DNA of 64,000 nucleotides, taken from NCBI GenBank assembly GCA_964549275.1, contig CAZJUP010000009.1, positions 32,355 to 96,354 of the forward strand. Reading direction: 5' to 3'. The DNA is from CAZJUP01 sp964549275. GTDB lineage: Bacteria > Fidelibacterota > Marinisomatia > Marinisomatales > TCS55. Each line of letters starts with the position of its first letter. Position 1 is the stretch's first letter. Under the pieces are notes generated by a model, which saw nothing but the letters and a program-made list of their open reading frames with translations, made no database searches and was not told the DNA's origin. A program made the translations under genes and the position numbers. This document shows, one piece after another, positions 31,966 through 40,583 of the stretch.

Positions 31966-32931
31966 ATGATCATCACACCAAAAGAATTATTTGACCGAAA
32001 AAGCGAATTCACCGTAATTGATATTCGTCCTGAAACACAGCGAAATGAATGGCCCATGAATGGTTTGAATCCTATCATATCAAATGAGAGAGCAATTTCG
32101 GATATGGAGGGGAAAAAGGTTTTGGTGTGTCAGTTTGGTATTGTGACAGAAGGCATGATTATTGAACATGATTTGAAAGACACTTTTAGTTTATTGGGGG
32201 GCGCCAAGTCCTGGATTGATTTCCAATCTGAAAAAGATGATTTAAGCCGTTGGTCTCGCCAGATGGTTTTACCGGAAATGGGTTTAGAAGGGCAGAAGAA
32301 GCTTATGGCTGCAACGGTAGCTGTTGTAGGGCTGGGTGGATTGGGGTGTCCAGCCTCTCAGGTACTCGTTTCTGCAGGAATTGGGAAAATAGTTTTAATC
32401 GACGGAGATATTGTTGAATTATCCAATCTTCACCGTCAACCCTTGTATGGCATTAACGACATAGGGAAAATGAAAGTTCATTCTGCCAAAGAGGCATTAA
32501 AAAAAATACAATCTGTAACGGTCATTGAGACCATTGACGTTTATTTAAATGAGTATGAAGGATTGGATATGATTGAGAAGTGTGATGTGGTCATCGATGC
32601 CACGGATAACATAAAATCAAGAAGAAGAATTGACCGATTATCAAAGAACGCCAAGGTGCCCATGATTTATGGTGGGTTATATAGGTGGGAAGGACAAGTA
32701 TCCATTTTAAATGTAGATGGAAGTCCAGGGTACCAAGAATTATTTCCCAACCCTATTTCAGGAGGAGATACCTGCGAAGATGCAGGTGTATTGGGTATGC
32801 TTCCGGGAATTATTGGTCATATGCAGGCCTTAGAAGCAGTAAAAATAATTGTGGGTATCGAACCAAACTTGGTGGGTAAACTATTAATGTATGATGGGAT
32901 GAATCATAAAACACAAATAATTGAAATATGA
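31966..32931 (+). CDS. moeB: Rhodanese-MoeB/ThiF-like E1 fusion
   Basis: A protein of about 321 residues from ATG 31966; a TTG at 31927 is a less likely start. Residues 1-100 resemble a rhodanese domain (F-T-V-I-D-I-R-P-E-T, and the loop V-L-V-C-Q-F-G-I with a candidate active Cys). Residues 105-320 are an adenylating E1 domain with V-V-G-L-G-G-L-G-C-P (ATP loop), N-L-H-R-Q and D-A-T-D-N. The Zn-binding CxxC of typical MoeB is missing (P-G-Y-Q-E-L-F-P instead of P-C-Y-R-C-L-F-P), while the catalytic Cys in T-C-E-D-A-G-V-L-G is kept. The rhodanese is N-terminal, opposite to MOCS3. It should adenylylate and perhaps thiolate MoaD, whose gene overlaps by 4 bp. Confidence 0.88.
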   Translation: MIITPKELFDRKSEFTVIDIRPETQRNEWPMNGLNPIISNERAISDMEGKKVLVCQFGIVTEGMIIEHDLKDTFSLLGGAKSWIDFQSEKDDLSRWSRQMVLPEMGLEGQKKLMAATVAVVGLGGLGCPASQVLVSAGIGKIVLIDGDIVELSNLHRQPLYGINDIGKMKVHSAKEALKKIQSVTVIETIDVYLNEYEGLDMIEKCDVVIDATDNIKSRRRIDRLSKNAKVPMIYGGLYRWEGQVSILNVDGSPGYQELFPNPISGGDTCEDAGVLGMLPGIIGHMQALEAVKIIVGIEPNLVGKLLMYDGMNHKTQIIEI

Positions 32932-33173
32932 TTAATGTATCGATTAAATGTTTTTCTCAAGTAAAATATGCTTTGGGCGTGGATGAAATTATTTTAAAAC
33001 TTGAAGCAGGATTGTTGACTTCAGAATTAGAACAAATCATTAGATCAAGAGCTGGAAGAAAGTTAATGGGTATACCATTGCGAATTGCTGTAAATCAAAA
33101 ATATGTTCCCAACGATATTGAATTAAAAGATGGAGATGAAGTAGCGTTTATTCCACCGGTTCAGGGTGGTTAA
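32928..33173 (+). CDS. moaD: Molybdopterin synthase sulfur carrier subunit MoaD
   Basis: An 81-residue ubiquitin-like sulfur carrier ending in V-Q-G-G, whose C-terminal thiocarboxylate donates sulfur to cyclic pyranopterin monophosphate. A central K-D-G-D-E-V-A-F-I-P-P block is typical. It overlaps the E1 gene upstream and directly abuts moaE downstream. Confidence 0.93.
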   Translation: MINVSIKCFSQVKYALGVDEIILKLEAGLLTSELEQIIRSRAGRKLMGIPLRIAVNQKYVPNDIELKDGDEVAFIPPVQGG

Positions 33174-33590
33174 ATGGTTAAAATCGAAATTATAAAAGGC
33201 CCTATTACCTTCTTTCCAAATGATGATACCATGGTGCAAAAGGGGGCAGAACTTATTTTTAATGGCCGCGTTCGGGCAACGGAACATGGGCAAAAAATTA
33301 TTGCATTAGAGTATGAGCAGTATGAAGGCATGACTAAATCTGAACTCACCTTACTTGCAGACGAGACGTGCAATAAATTCCCTATACATGATATATATTG
33401 TAAGCATCGGATAGGGAAAGTGGCTGTGGGTGAGACAAGCCTCCACGTTGTGATTTGGTCTAAGCACCGCAAAGAAGCCATCGAAGCCATGGATTGGTTT
33501 ATTTTAGAATTGAAAAAACGTGTCCCTATATGGAAATGGGCAATTCTGGAAGATGGTTCAAGAATCCCCAGTGAATGTTCGCATCAATAG
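33174..33590 (+). CDS. moaE: Molybdopterin synthase catalytic subunit MoaE
   Basis: A 138-residue large subunit of molybdopterin synthase. Conserved features are F-N-G-R-V-R near 27-32, L-E-Y-E-Q-Y-E-G-M near 44-52, the H-R-I-G-K-V-A-V-G-E (about 76-85) region and W-K-W-A-I-L-E-D-G-S-R near the end; the Lys residues of the active site (K in R-K-E-A-I-E and the terminal K-x-W motif) are present. It starts at the base after the moaD stop. Confidence 0.94.
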   Translation: MVKIEIIKGPITFFPNDDTMVQKGAELIFNGRVRATEHGQKIIALEYEQYEGMTKSELTLLADETCNKFPIHDIYCKHRIGKVAVGETSLHVVIWSKHRKEAIEAMDWFILELKKRVPIWKWAILEDGSRIPSECSHQ

Positions 33591-33617
33591 CTATTCCATC
33601 ATAAATTCCCAAACTTA

Positions 33618-35030
33618 ATGTTTGGTTTTTCGCATAAATCCCTTTCCAATTTCCTTTTTTGGGCAACCCAGAAAAAATGGTTTATTAATACTATTATTTT
33701 GGGTGTTATTCTTTTTTTACTACCTACACCGTCTGGATTAACTGTGGAAGGCTATCGAATAATTATCATTGTTATTACTGCTTTAGTGATGATTGTAATG
33801 GAACCAATCCCGCTCCCGGCCATTGCCCTGTATATCCTTATCGCGGAAGTGTACTTAGGGATAGGTACGCCAAATGAAATTGCACAATCCTTTATGAACG
33901 ATGCTGTTTTTTTTATAATGGGATCTCTGATGCTTGCAGTTGCCATCGTTAAGCAGGGGTGGGATACTCGAATTGCCCTGGGAATTCTTAAAGTTACGGG
34001 AAATAAAACAAGGAATATTGTTTTTGGTTTTACCGCTATTTCCGCGATTCTCTCTTCCTTTATTGGAGAACATACAGTTGCGGCACTCATGCTTCCTATT
34101 GGAATGACTTTGATTCGCTATACTTCTGAAGATAAGGAGCAGGTCAGGGGGCTTTCCGCAGTATTATTATTTGCCATTGCCTATGGAGCCTTGATCGGAT
34201 CAATCGGGACACCGTCTGGGGGAGGGCGAAATGCCATTATGATGACCTATCTGCGGGATTATGATCTGTCTATTTCTTATTTGGAATGGATGGTGCGTGT
34301 CTATCCTCTTGTTCTGGTTCAAATCCCAATTATAGCATGGATGTTGATGAAATCCTTTATCCCAGAATATGCTAATCTAGACAGCGGAGTGCGTAAGCTT
34401 GTAGTACAAGTGGCAAAATCCGGAGAAATTACAGGGCGGAATACTATTGCAGCCTTTATATTTATCCTCGTGTTTTTGGGATGGGTATTTTTAAGCGAAA
34501 CTGTGGGATTAGGCACTATTGCATTGACAGGTGTTTTATTGTATTTAGTAGCAGGATTTGTCCGATGGGAAGACCTAAATCGCAATACACACTGGGGAGT
34601 TATTATTTTATTTGGAGCTACAATTTCATTGGGATCGAACATAAAGTCCACTGGAGCTGCTCTTTGGCTGGCAAATTTGGTAGTAGATTTTTTTGGAAAT
34701 ATAACTGAATCATTTCCGTTTATTTCAGATGCTGTCATTGTATTTATGACCACAACGCTTGCAAATGTACTCTCAAGTTCTGCTACAGTTGCCGTACTAG
34801 GGCCTATTACTTTGAATATGGGAAGTGATACTCTACATTTAGGTTTGGTAACAGCCATTGCCTCTGCCTTTGGTTATTTTACAGCTGTGGCTGCACCCGC
34901 GTGTACCATTGTGTATTCAAGCGGAATGGTGAGAGCTAAAGATTTTTTGAAAGTAGGATGGAAAGCGGGTATAGTTTCAGTCATCCTATTGGTAATCTAC
35001 GCTAATACTTATTGGCTTGTTTTCAACTAA
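33618..35030 (+). CDS. SLC13/DASS-family anion:sodium symporter
   Basis: A 470-residue membrane protein with about 11 hydrophobic segments. It has the family motifs G-T-P-S-G-G-G-R-N-A near 198-207 and S-S-S-A-T-V-A-V-L-G-P near 385-395, where Ser-Asn-Thr-type motifs normally bind the carboxylate or sulfate and Na+. SLC13 members move sulfate or dicarboxylates. The place between Moco genes and sulfur genes makes sulfate (or sulfite) transport attractive, but the substrate is not determinable from sequence. The initiation region follows moaE by 27 bp. Confidence 0.82.
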   Translation: MFGFSHKSLSNFLFWATQKKWFINTIILGVILFLLPTPSGLTVEGYRIIIIVITALVMIVMEPIPLPAIALYILIAEVYLGIGTPNEIAQSFMNDAVFFIMGSLMLAVAIVKQGWDTRIALGILKVTGNKTRNIVFGFTAISAILSSFIGEHTVAALMLPIGMTLIRYTSEDKEQVRGLSAVLLFAIAYGALIGSIGTPSGGGRNAIMMTYLRDYDLSISYLEWMVRVYPLVLVQIPIIAWMLMKSFIPEYANLDSGVRKLVVQVAKSGEITGRNTIAAFIFILVFLGWVFLSETVGLGTIALTGVLLYLVAGFVRWEDLNRNTHWGVIILFGATISLGSNIKSTGAALWLANLVVDFFGNITESFPFISDAVIVFMTTTLANVLSSSATVAVLGPITLNMGSDTLHLGLVTAIASAFGYFTAVAAPACTIVYSSGMVRAKDFLKVGWKAGIVSVILLVIYANTYWLVFN

Positions 35031-35053
35031 AATGAGGTTAAAATTAATCCATC

Positions 35054-35938
35054 ATGAAAATTTTAATTGCAGTCGGTAGCAAAAAATATTCAGGTCCAAC
35101 TTTAAGAGTTGGGATGCAGGTTGCAAGGGCATTTAATGCTTCTGCAACCATTGTGGACGTTGGAGAAAAGGTGAGTGAATTTTCTGCAAAGGTTGTTGGG
35201 TTGGCTCAAGAAAGAATGGAATCTTGGGACTTTAATAGGCCAGGTGTGGATGTCTTAGAATGGGCATTTAATTATCTTGCTGATGAACAATTTATTGAAC
35301 CTCAATATATTGATGCTGGTTTCCCAAAAAATACCTTAATAGAAACAGGAGGGAACCGATGTGAAGTTTATTTAAAAGGAACGGTTTGTGAAGATGTTAA
35401 TCTCATTCTGAGGAATGGAGATATCATTGCAGAACTTCGGGATGAAGTTGCAACAGGATTTTATGATGTCACCATTATTGGCGGGAGCAAAAAACGGAGA
35501 ATGGCCCATGATTTAATCCAATTTATTGACAGCTCAATATTCGTGGTGAATCAGTATGATCCTGAAAGGGAATATCGAATTTTGTTAGCAGTTGATAATT
35601 CCGAACGTACCCGCAGAGCCGTGAAGTATGGGGCAAGGGTCGCACAAGCCTTTAACATAGGAGTGGATTTGTTAACAGTAAGCAAAGTGAAACATTTTGG
35701 AAGTGAGTATAAAAATTCAGCAGACCATGCGGCAAAATTCTTAAGAAGGGCCGGTATTTCATTCCAAAAACATTTTATAGTTGGAGACCCAATAAAGGTC
35801 ATTAAAAAAACAGCTGGGGATAATCATATTATTGTTATGGGGGCATCTACCCAAAGTCCGATAAAAAAATTCTTCAAAGGTAGCAAACCACAAAAAGTAA
35901 TGGAAGAATGTCAATGCCCCATACTGATAGTAAAATAA
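35054..35938 (+). CDS. Universal stress protein with tandem UspA domains
   Basis: A 294-residue cytoplasmic protein. The N-terminal UspA-like domain begins M-K-I-L-I-A-V-G-S. The second domain begins R-I-L-L-A-V-D-N-S-E-R-T near 176 and ends in M-G-A-S-T-Q-S-P-I-K-K-F-F-K-G-S near 260-275, the ATP-binding G-x2-G-x9-G(S/T)-like signature in degenerate form. The end, C-P-I-L-I-V-K, is typical. It could be linked to the DASS transporter upstream (24 bp), as USPs often are. Confidence 0.78.
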   Translation: MKILIAVGSKKYSGPTLRVGMQVARAFNASATIVDVGEKVSEFSAKVVGLAQERMESWDFNRPGVDVLEWAFNYLADEQFIEPQYIDAGFPKNTLIETGGNRCEVYLKGTVCEDVNLILRNGDIIAELRDEVATGFYDVTIIGGSKKRRMAHDLIQFIDSSIFVVNQYDPEREYRILLAVDNSERTRRAVKYGARVAQAFNIGVDLLTVSKVKHFGSEYKNSADHAAKFLRRAGISFQKHFIVGDPIKVIKKTAGDNHIIVMGASTQSPIKKFFKGSKPQKVMEECQCPILIVK

Positions 35939-35966
35939 ATTCATACTCCGGTTTAATTAATATCCC

Positions 35967-37547
35967 ATGAACGCGCAGGAGATATTAACAACAATCCTCC
36001 TCATTCTTTTCGTGGTGGTAATTACGGTACCGCCAATTGTTCTGTTCTTAATTTATATAAAGGATAAGCGTCAATCTCAGCATAGTGTATTACGAAATTT
36101 CCCCTTGCTGGGGCGTATTCGCTATATTTTCGAAATGATGGGCCCAGAATTGCGTCAATATATGTTTGACAGCGACACAGAAGGGCGCCCCTTTAGCCGT
36201 ACAGATTTTGCCAATATTGTCGTGGCAGGTAAATACCTGAAAACTCTTATCGCATTTGGATCGAAGCGAGATTTTAACCAGCCGGGGTGGTATATCAAAA
36301 ATGCCATGTTTCCAAAACTGGCTGAAGAAATGCATGTTGTATGTACGCCAAAAATAAAAACGATGAGATATGTAGGAACAGAGGGACTTTTTTCTCGAAA
36401 AGAAAAATTGGAAGAAGTGGACATACAGCCTTGGCGTCTTAGCCCGGAGGATGCCATAATCATTGGAACAGACTGCCCAAATCCATGGAAAGTGGAGGGC
36501 CCTGTTGGAATGAGTGCCATGAGTTTCGGTGCATTGGGGGCCAATGCAATAAGTGCCATGAGTTTAGGGTTAGGGAAAGCCACAGGATCCTGGGTGCATA
36601 CAGGCGAGGGAGGGTTAGCACCATACCATACTTTGGGCGGGGGTGATGTGATTATGCAAATTGGCCCTGGTTTGTTTGGAGTGAGAAATAAAGCTGGTGA
36701 ATTTTGCGAAAATACATTTAAAGAAAAAGCCGCCAACCCTCAGGTAAAACTGTTTGAGCTAAAATTAGCACAGGGAGCGAAAATTAGGGGAGGGCATGTT
36801 GAGGGTAGCAAAGTGAACCCTGAAATTGCTTCTATTCGAGGAGTTACGCCCTGGAAAAATATTGATTCTCCCAATCGCCACAGGCAATTCGAAGATTTGC
36901 CGACTTTATTCGATTTCATCGATCGCTTAAGGGATTTGGGTGGAAAACCCATTAGTATTAAAATTGTAATGGGTGGTGCTGATTCCGCTAATGAATTGGC
37001 AAAATTAATGGCAGAAACAGGACGAGGACCAGATGCCATAACCGTTGATGGCGGAGAAGGAGGATCAGGTGCAACATATCAAGAAATGGCCGATTCCATG
37101 GGATTACCTGTTAAATCTGGGTTGATATATCTCGATGATGCTTTCAGGCGCTATGGAGTGAGAGAAAGGGTAAAACTCTTTGCAAGTGGGAAAATATTCA
37201 GCCCTGATAAAATAGCCATCACAATGGGTATGGGTGCAGATTTGATTAATATTGCAAGGGGAATGATGATTTCTGTAGGCTGTATCGGTGCACAAAAATG
37301 CCATACCAATAAATGTCCTGTAGGGGTTGCTACAACAGACCCCGCACACCAAAAGGCTCTCGTTGTTAAAGAAAAACAATGGAGAGTATTGAATTATATT
37401 ATTACACTTAGGAATGGGTTGAACTCTTTGGCTGCTGCAACGGGATTGGAAAACTATACCCAATTCACTCGCGAACACGTCATTTACAAAGATGAGCATG
37501 GGAGAGTAAATTCATTATCGGATTTATTCCCTTATCCAAAAATATGA
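35967..37547 (+). CDS. FMN-binding glutamate-synthase-like protein (GltB domain)
   Basis: A 526-residue protein with one N-terminal transmembrane helix (about 7-28) followed by the FMN TIM-barrel of glutamate synthase. It has M-S-F-G-A-L-G-A-N-A (about 186), H-T-G-E-G-G-L-A-P-Y-H near 212, D-G-G-E-G-G-S-G-A near 357, and the [3Fe-4S] ligand motif C-I-G-A-Q-K-C-H-T-N-K-C-P-V-G near 436-450. There is no glutaminase or FAD/NADPH domain, so it is not a full glutamate synthase. Such stand-alone proteins occur in many bacteria with unknown substrate. Its place at the end of the Moco/sulfur run suggests a redox role. Confidence 0.85.
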   Translation: MNAQEILTTILLILFVVVITVPPIVLFLIYIKDKRQSQHSVLRNFPLLGRIRYIFEMMGPELRQYMFDSDTEGRPFSRTDFANIVVAGKYLKTLIAFGSKRDFNQPGWYIKNAMFPKLAEEMHVVCTPKIKTMRYVGTEGLFSRKEKLEEVDIQPWRLSPEDAIIIGTDCPNPWKVEGPVGMSAMSFGALGANAISAMSLGLGKATGSWVHTGEGGLAPYHTLGGGDVIMQIGPGLFGVRNKAGEFCENTFKEKAANPQVKLFELKLAQGAKIRGGHVEGSKVNPEIASIRGVTPWKNIDSPNRHRQFEDLPTLFDFIDRLRDLGGKPISIKIVMGGADSANELAKLMAETGRGPDAITVDGGEGGSGATYQEMADSMGLPVKSGLIYLDDAFRRYGVRERVKLFASGKIFSPDKIAITMGMGADLINIARGMMISVGCIGAQKCHTNKCPVGVATTDPAHQKALVVKEKQWRVLNYIITLRNGLNSLAAATGLENYTQFTREHVIYKDEHGRVNSLSDLFPYPKI

Positions 37548-37635
37548 GTGTACCTCTTTCTTGAATCCACAACATCTGTCGCCGTAACTTCACCCGATTC
37601 GCAACCAATATAATTATTGAATTAAGGAGAAAAAA

Positions 37636-38406
37636 ATGGAATTCATTGTTCCAGTATTAAAATGGTTACATGTCATTGCCGGTGTCCTTTGGATCGGCTT
37701 GCTGTATTTTTTCAATTGGATTAACGGTCATGTGGCTGCTACAATGGATAGTGACACCAAGAAAAAAGTGGTTCCAGAATTGATGCCGCGAACACTTTAT
37801 TTTTTCAGGTGGGGAGCTGCATGGACATGGGTAACAGGGCTCCTCTTGATGTTTTTCGTTTATTGGATGGCCATGAACGATTCCATGTTTAAAGATCTGG
37901 ATGATCCAAGCAAATTCAAACACTTTGCGTATTTGCTACCCTTCTTAATGGTATTTGTTTATGATGCATTTTATAAAAGCGGATTGGCAAAAAATGTACG
38001 TGTTTCAACTCTCGTCAGTTTCTTGGGAATCGCAGGTGTTTTGTGTTTCCTGATATATGTAGCAGAGATGAATGCCTATCGAGCATATAATATCCATATT
38101 GGAACTATGTTTGGTTCAATGATGGCTTTTAACGTTTGGTTTAGAATTTGGCCGGCACAACAGCGGATTATTACTGCAATTAAAAATGGAGATGTTCCCG
38201 AGCCTGCAGATGTCGGAATGGCGGGATTACGTTCCAAGCATAACACTTATATGTCTGTTCCTTTGATTTGGACTATGATTAATGAGCATACAGTCGGTGT
38301 ATCGCATTATTTAAATGGTTATGGTGTTTTACTGGTAATTATCGTTCTGGGTTGGCATATTGTATGGCAACTCTATAAAAAATCAGGGACCATCAAAGGG
38401 TTTTAA
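37636..38406 (+). CDS. PuuD-like (urate oxidase N-terminal domain) membrane protein
   Basis: A 256-residue integral membrane protein with about seven helices. It matches the urate hydroxylase PuuD N-domain, with W-L-H-V-I-A-G-V-L-W-I-G near 9-20, F-F-N-W-I-N-G near 25-31 and M-P-R-T-L-Y-F-F-R-W near 51-60. In PuuD this domain is followed by cytochrome c; here the cytochrome part is absent. Its substrate is unknown and no purine genes are near. A T-rich terminator follows. Confidence 0.75.
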   Translation: MEFIVPVLKWLHVIAGVLWIGLLYFFNWINGHVAATMDSDTKKKVVPELMPRTLYFFRWGAAWTWVTGLLLMFFVYWMAMNDSMFKDLDDPSKFKHFAYLLPFLMVFVYDAFYKSGLAKNVRVSTLVSFLGIAGVLCFLIYVAEMNAYRAYNIHIGTMFGSMMAFNVWFRIWPAQQRIITAIKNGDVPEPADVGMAGLRSKHNTYMSVPLIWTMINEHTVGVSHYLNGYGVLLVIIVLGWHIVWQLYKKSGTIKGF

Positions 38407-38428
38407 CCTCCTTATAGATTTAACGAAA

Positions 38429-38462
38429 AGTCCCCGTCTTTAAAAATTCGGGGATTTTTTTT
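38429..38462 (+). terminator. Rho-independent terminator after the PuuD-like gene
   Basis: TCCCCG…CGGGGA stem of six pairs with an A/T-rich loop and a run of eight T. Confidence 0.85.
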
Positions 38463-38469
38463 ATTTATA

Positions 38470-38497
38470 ATTAATAATAATAGGAATTATTACTAAT
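38470..38497. promoter_or_regulatory. Candidate PerR/Fur operator
   Basis: ATTAATAATAA-N6-TTATTACTAAT is an inverted repeat with 10 of 11 positions complementary. It lies 23 bp before the Fur-family gene, the place for autoregulation; the AT pattern resembles PerR or Fur boxes. Confidence 0.5.
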
Positions 38498-38520
38498 AAT
38501 GTGTAATATCCTGCCGCCGT

Positions 38521-38919
38521 ATGGAACGATTCAGTAAACAAAGAGAAAAAATTCTGAATGTTGTGGTCAATACAAAATCACATCCCACAGCAGATTGGAT
38601 CCATCGAGAAGTTCGAAAAACTATTCCCAATATAAGTTTGGGTACAGTGTATAGAAATCTCGGTCAATTAGTAGAACATGAGATTATTCGATCTCATACG
38701 ATTTCAGGTGTAGTTCGGTATGATGGAAATACTGCCGAACATCACCACTTCATTTGTAATCAATGTGGAGATATTCAGGATATCGATTTTGTAGATGAAA
38801 AAACGGTTTCTATTCTGGAAACAAAAACAAACAACATTGTCTCCGATTTCCAATTGAAAATTCGGGGAATATGTACAATTTGCCAAAAAACAATAAAAAG
38901 TAAAAAGGAGTCAGTATAA
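38521..38919 (+). CDS. Fur/PerR-family transcriptional repressor
   Basis: A 132-residue winged-helix regulator. It has the DNA-binding S-L-G-T-V-Y-R-N-L (about 39-47), the metal region A-E-H-H-H-F-I-C-N-Q-C-G (about 71-82) with the CxxC zinc site, and a second C-T-I-C near 119-122. The second CxxC gives the structural Zn site found in Fur and PerR. Linkage to peroxiredoxin, thioredoxin reductase and superoxide dismutase genes favours a PerR-like role. It shares one base with the next gene. Confidence 0.88.
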   Translation: MERFSKQREKILNVVVNTKSHPTADWIHREVRKTIPNISLGTVYRNLGQLVEHEIIRSHTISGVVRYDGNTAEHHHFICNQCGDIQDIDFVDEKTVSILETKTNNIVSDFQLKIRGICTICQKTIKSKKESV

Positions 38920-39563
38920 TGCTCGTTACAAAACCAGCACCAGACTTTAAAGCTACCGCTATCATGGGTGATAATTCATTTAAGGAAGTAAGCCTTTCGG
39001 AATATAAGGGTAAAAAGGTTGTTCTTTTCTTTTATCCGTTGGATTTCACTTTTGTATGTCCAACTGAAATTATTGCATTTGACCATCGTTTGGCTGAATT
39101 TGAAAAACGGGGTGTCCAGGTCATTGGATGTTCTGTGGATTCAAAATGGACGCATTATGCCTGGAAAAATACCGATATTAATTCAGGCGGTATCGGAAAT
39201 ATTCAATATCCTCTCATTGCAGATATTGATAAATCAATTGCCAGGGCATATGATGTTCTTCAAGACGCCAAAGAGGCCTCCATCATAACAGATGAAGAAG
39301 AATATGAATCATCCGTGGGAGGTGATGTTGCTGTCCGAGGATCCTTTCTGATTGATGAAGACGGGATTGTACGTCATGCGGTTATTAATGATTTACCCTT
39401 AGGTAGAAATATTGATGAAATGCTGCGTATGGTCGATGCTCTGTCCTTTAACCAGGAACATGGGGAAGTCTGCCCAGCTGGGTGGCAAGAAGGAAAAGAT
39501 ACCATGGGTGAAAATCCTGAAGGTGTTGCTTCCTATCTGAGTGACCATTCGAAAGATCTCTAA
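38919..39563 (+). CDS. Typical 2-Cys peroxiredoxin (AhpC/Prx1)
   Basis: A 214-residue thiol peroxidase. The peroxidatic site is D-F-T-F-V-C-P-T-E (about 44-52), and the resolving cysteine is in G-E-V-C-P-A-G-W (about 182-189). It lies between the regulator and a thioredoxin reductase gene, which would reduce it. The stop is followed by a strong terminator, so the trxB-like gene has its own or attenuated transcription. Confidence 0.94.
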   Translation: MLVTKPAPDFKATAIMGDNSFKEVSLSEYKGKKVVLFFYPLDFTFVCPTEIIAFDHRLAEFEKRGVQVIGCSVDSKWTHYAWKNTDINSGGIGNIQYPLIADIDKSIARAYDVLQDAKEASIITDEEEYESSVGGDVAVRGSFLIDEDGIVRHAVINDLPLGRNIDEMLRMVDALSFNQEHGEVCPAGWQEGKDTMGENPEGVASYLSDHSKDL

Positions 39564-39576
39564 AACGTACTTATAG

Positions 39577-39609
39577 AGGGGGCTTTGGATATATCCAATG
39601 CCCCCTTTT
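39577..39609 (+). terminator. Rho-independent terminator after the peroxiredoxin gene
   Basis: AGGGGGC…GCCCCCT stem, with an inner GGATATATCC hairpin and following T-run. Confidence 0.85.
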
Positions 39610-39635
39610 AACACATAATTAATAATGGGGGTAAT

Positions 39636-40568
39636 ATGACCTACGATGTCATTATTATCGGTGGAGGTCCGGCCGGTGCCTCTGCAGCAATTTATACCTC
39701 TCGTGCGAACCTTAATACGTTGGTTTTGGATAAATCCACAACTGCCGGCGCGTTGGGGATGACTCATAAAATTGCAAACTATCCCGGGGTGACAGAAGAA
39801 ATTTCTGGGGAAGAGTTATTGGAAAAAATGCATGAACAAGCCACAAGTTTTGGGGCAGAATTTAAAAAAACAAAAGTGCAGGGTGTCCGATTGGATGATT
39901 CTGGCGATAAGTTAGTTTATACCAACACTGGTGATGTTTATTCCTCAAAAGCTCTTATTCTTGCTACAGGGGGGATGGGAAAATCTAAATCAATACCGGG
40001 TGAGGATGAACTCTTAGGAAAAGGTGTGAGCTATTGTGCTACTTGTGATGCGGCCTTTTATAAGGGCGCTGTGGCGGCTGTGGCTGGCTCAAATGAAGAA
40101 GCGATTGAGGAAGCACTTGTTCTATCCAGATTTGCTAAAAAAGTATATTTACTAAACCCAAAACGAAAACTGGATATCAATGCGGCCTTATTAAAAGAAG
40201 CGGAAGAAACGAAAAATCTTGAGATTCAGTATGGGAAACGCATAGAAAGAGTAAATGGAGATTTTTCTGTCAAATCTATTACATTCCGATCTGGTGAAAG
40301 GTTGGATGTTGATGGTGTGTTTTTATATCTAACGGGAACAAAACCCATTATCGACTATTTAGCAGGAGCCCTTGAAGTGTCTGAAGAATCCTGTCTTATT
40401 GTAGATAAACATTTTGAAACGTCTGTTCCAGGAGTCTATGCCGTGGGAGATATTTTATGTCGAGAAATTAAACAGGTCATCGTGGCCGCTTCTGAGGGGG
40501 CTATAGCAGCATTATATGCGGATAAATATATCCGAGGACGAAGAAAAATAAAATCTGATTATAATTAA
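39636..40568 (+). CDS. trxB: Thioredoxin reductase-like flavoprotein
   Basis: A 310-residue FAD protein of the low-molecular-weight TrxR type. It has G-G-G-P-A-G near 9-14, the redox C-A-T-C in S-Y-C-A-T-C-D-A-A-F-Y (about 135-145) and a C-terminal Y-A-V-G-D near 268. The NADPH motif G-x-G-x-x-A/G is degenerate: V-A-G-S-N-E-E-A-I-E-E-A replaces the usual G-G-G-N-S-A-x-E-E-A. The HRR(x)5R residues that bind the NADPH 2'-phosphate are also missing. A different electron donor (ferredoxin-dependent) is possible. Confidence 0.85.
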   Translation: MTYDVIIIGGGPAGASAAIYTSRANLNTLVLDKSTTAGALGMTHKIANYPGVTEEISGEELLEKMHEQATSFGAEFKKTKVQGVRLDDSGDKLVYTNTGDVYSSKALILATGGMGKSKSIPGEDELLGKGVSYCATCDAAFYKGAVAAVAGSNEEAIEEALVLSRFAKKVYLLNPKRKLDINAALLKEAEETKNLEIQYGKRIERVNGDFSVKSITFRSGERLDVDGVFLYLTGTKPIIDYLAGALEVSEESCLIVDKHFETSVPGVYAVGDILCREIKQVIVAASEGAIAALYADKYIRGRRKIKSDYN

Positions 40569-40583
40569 GAAAGAAGTTTATAA

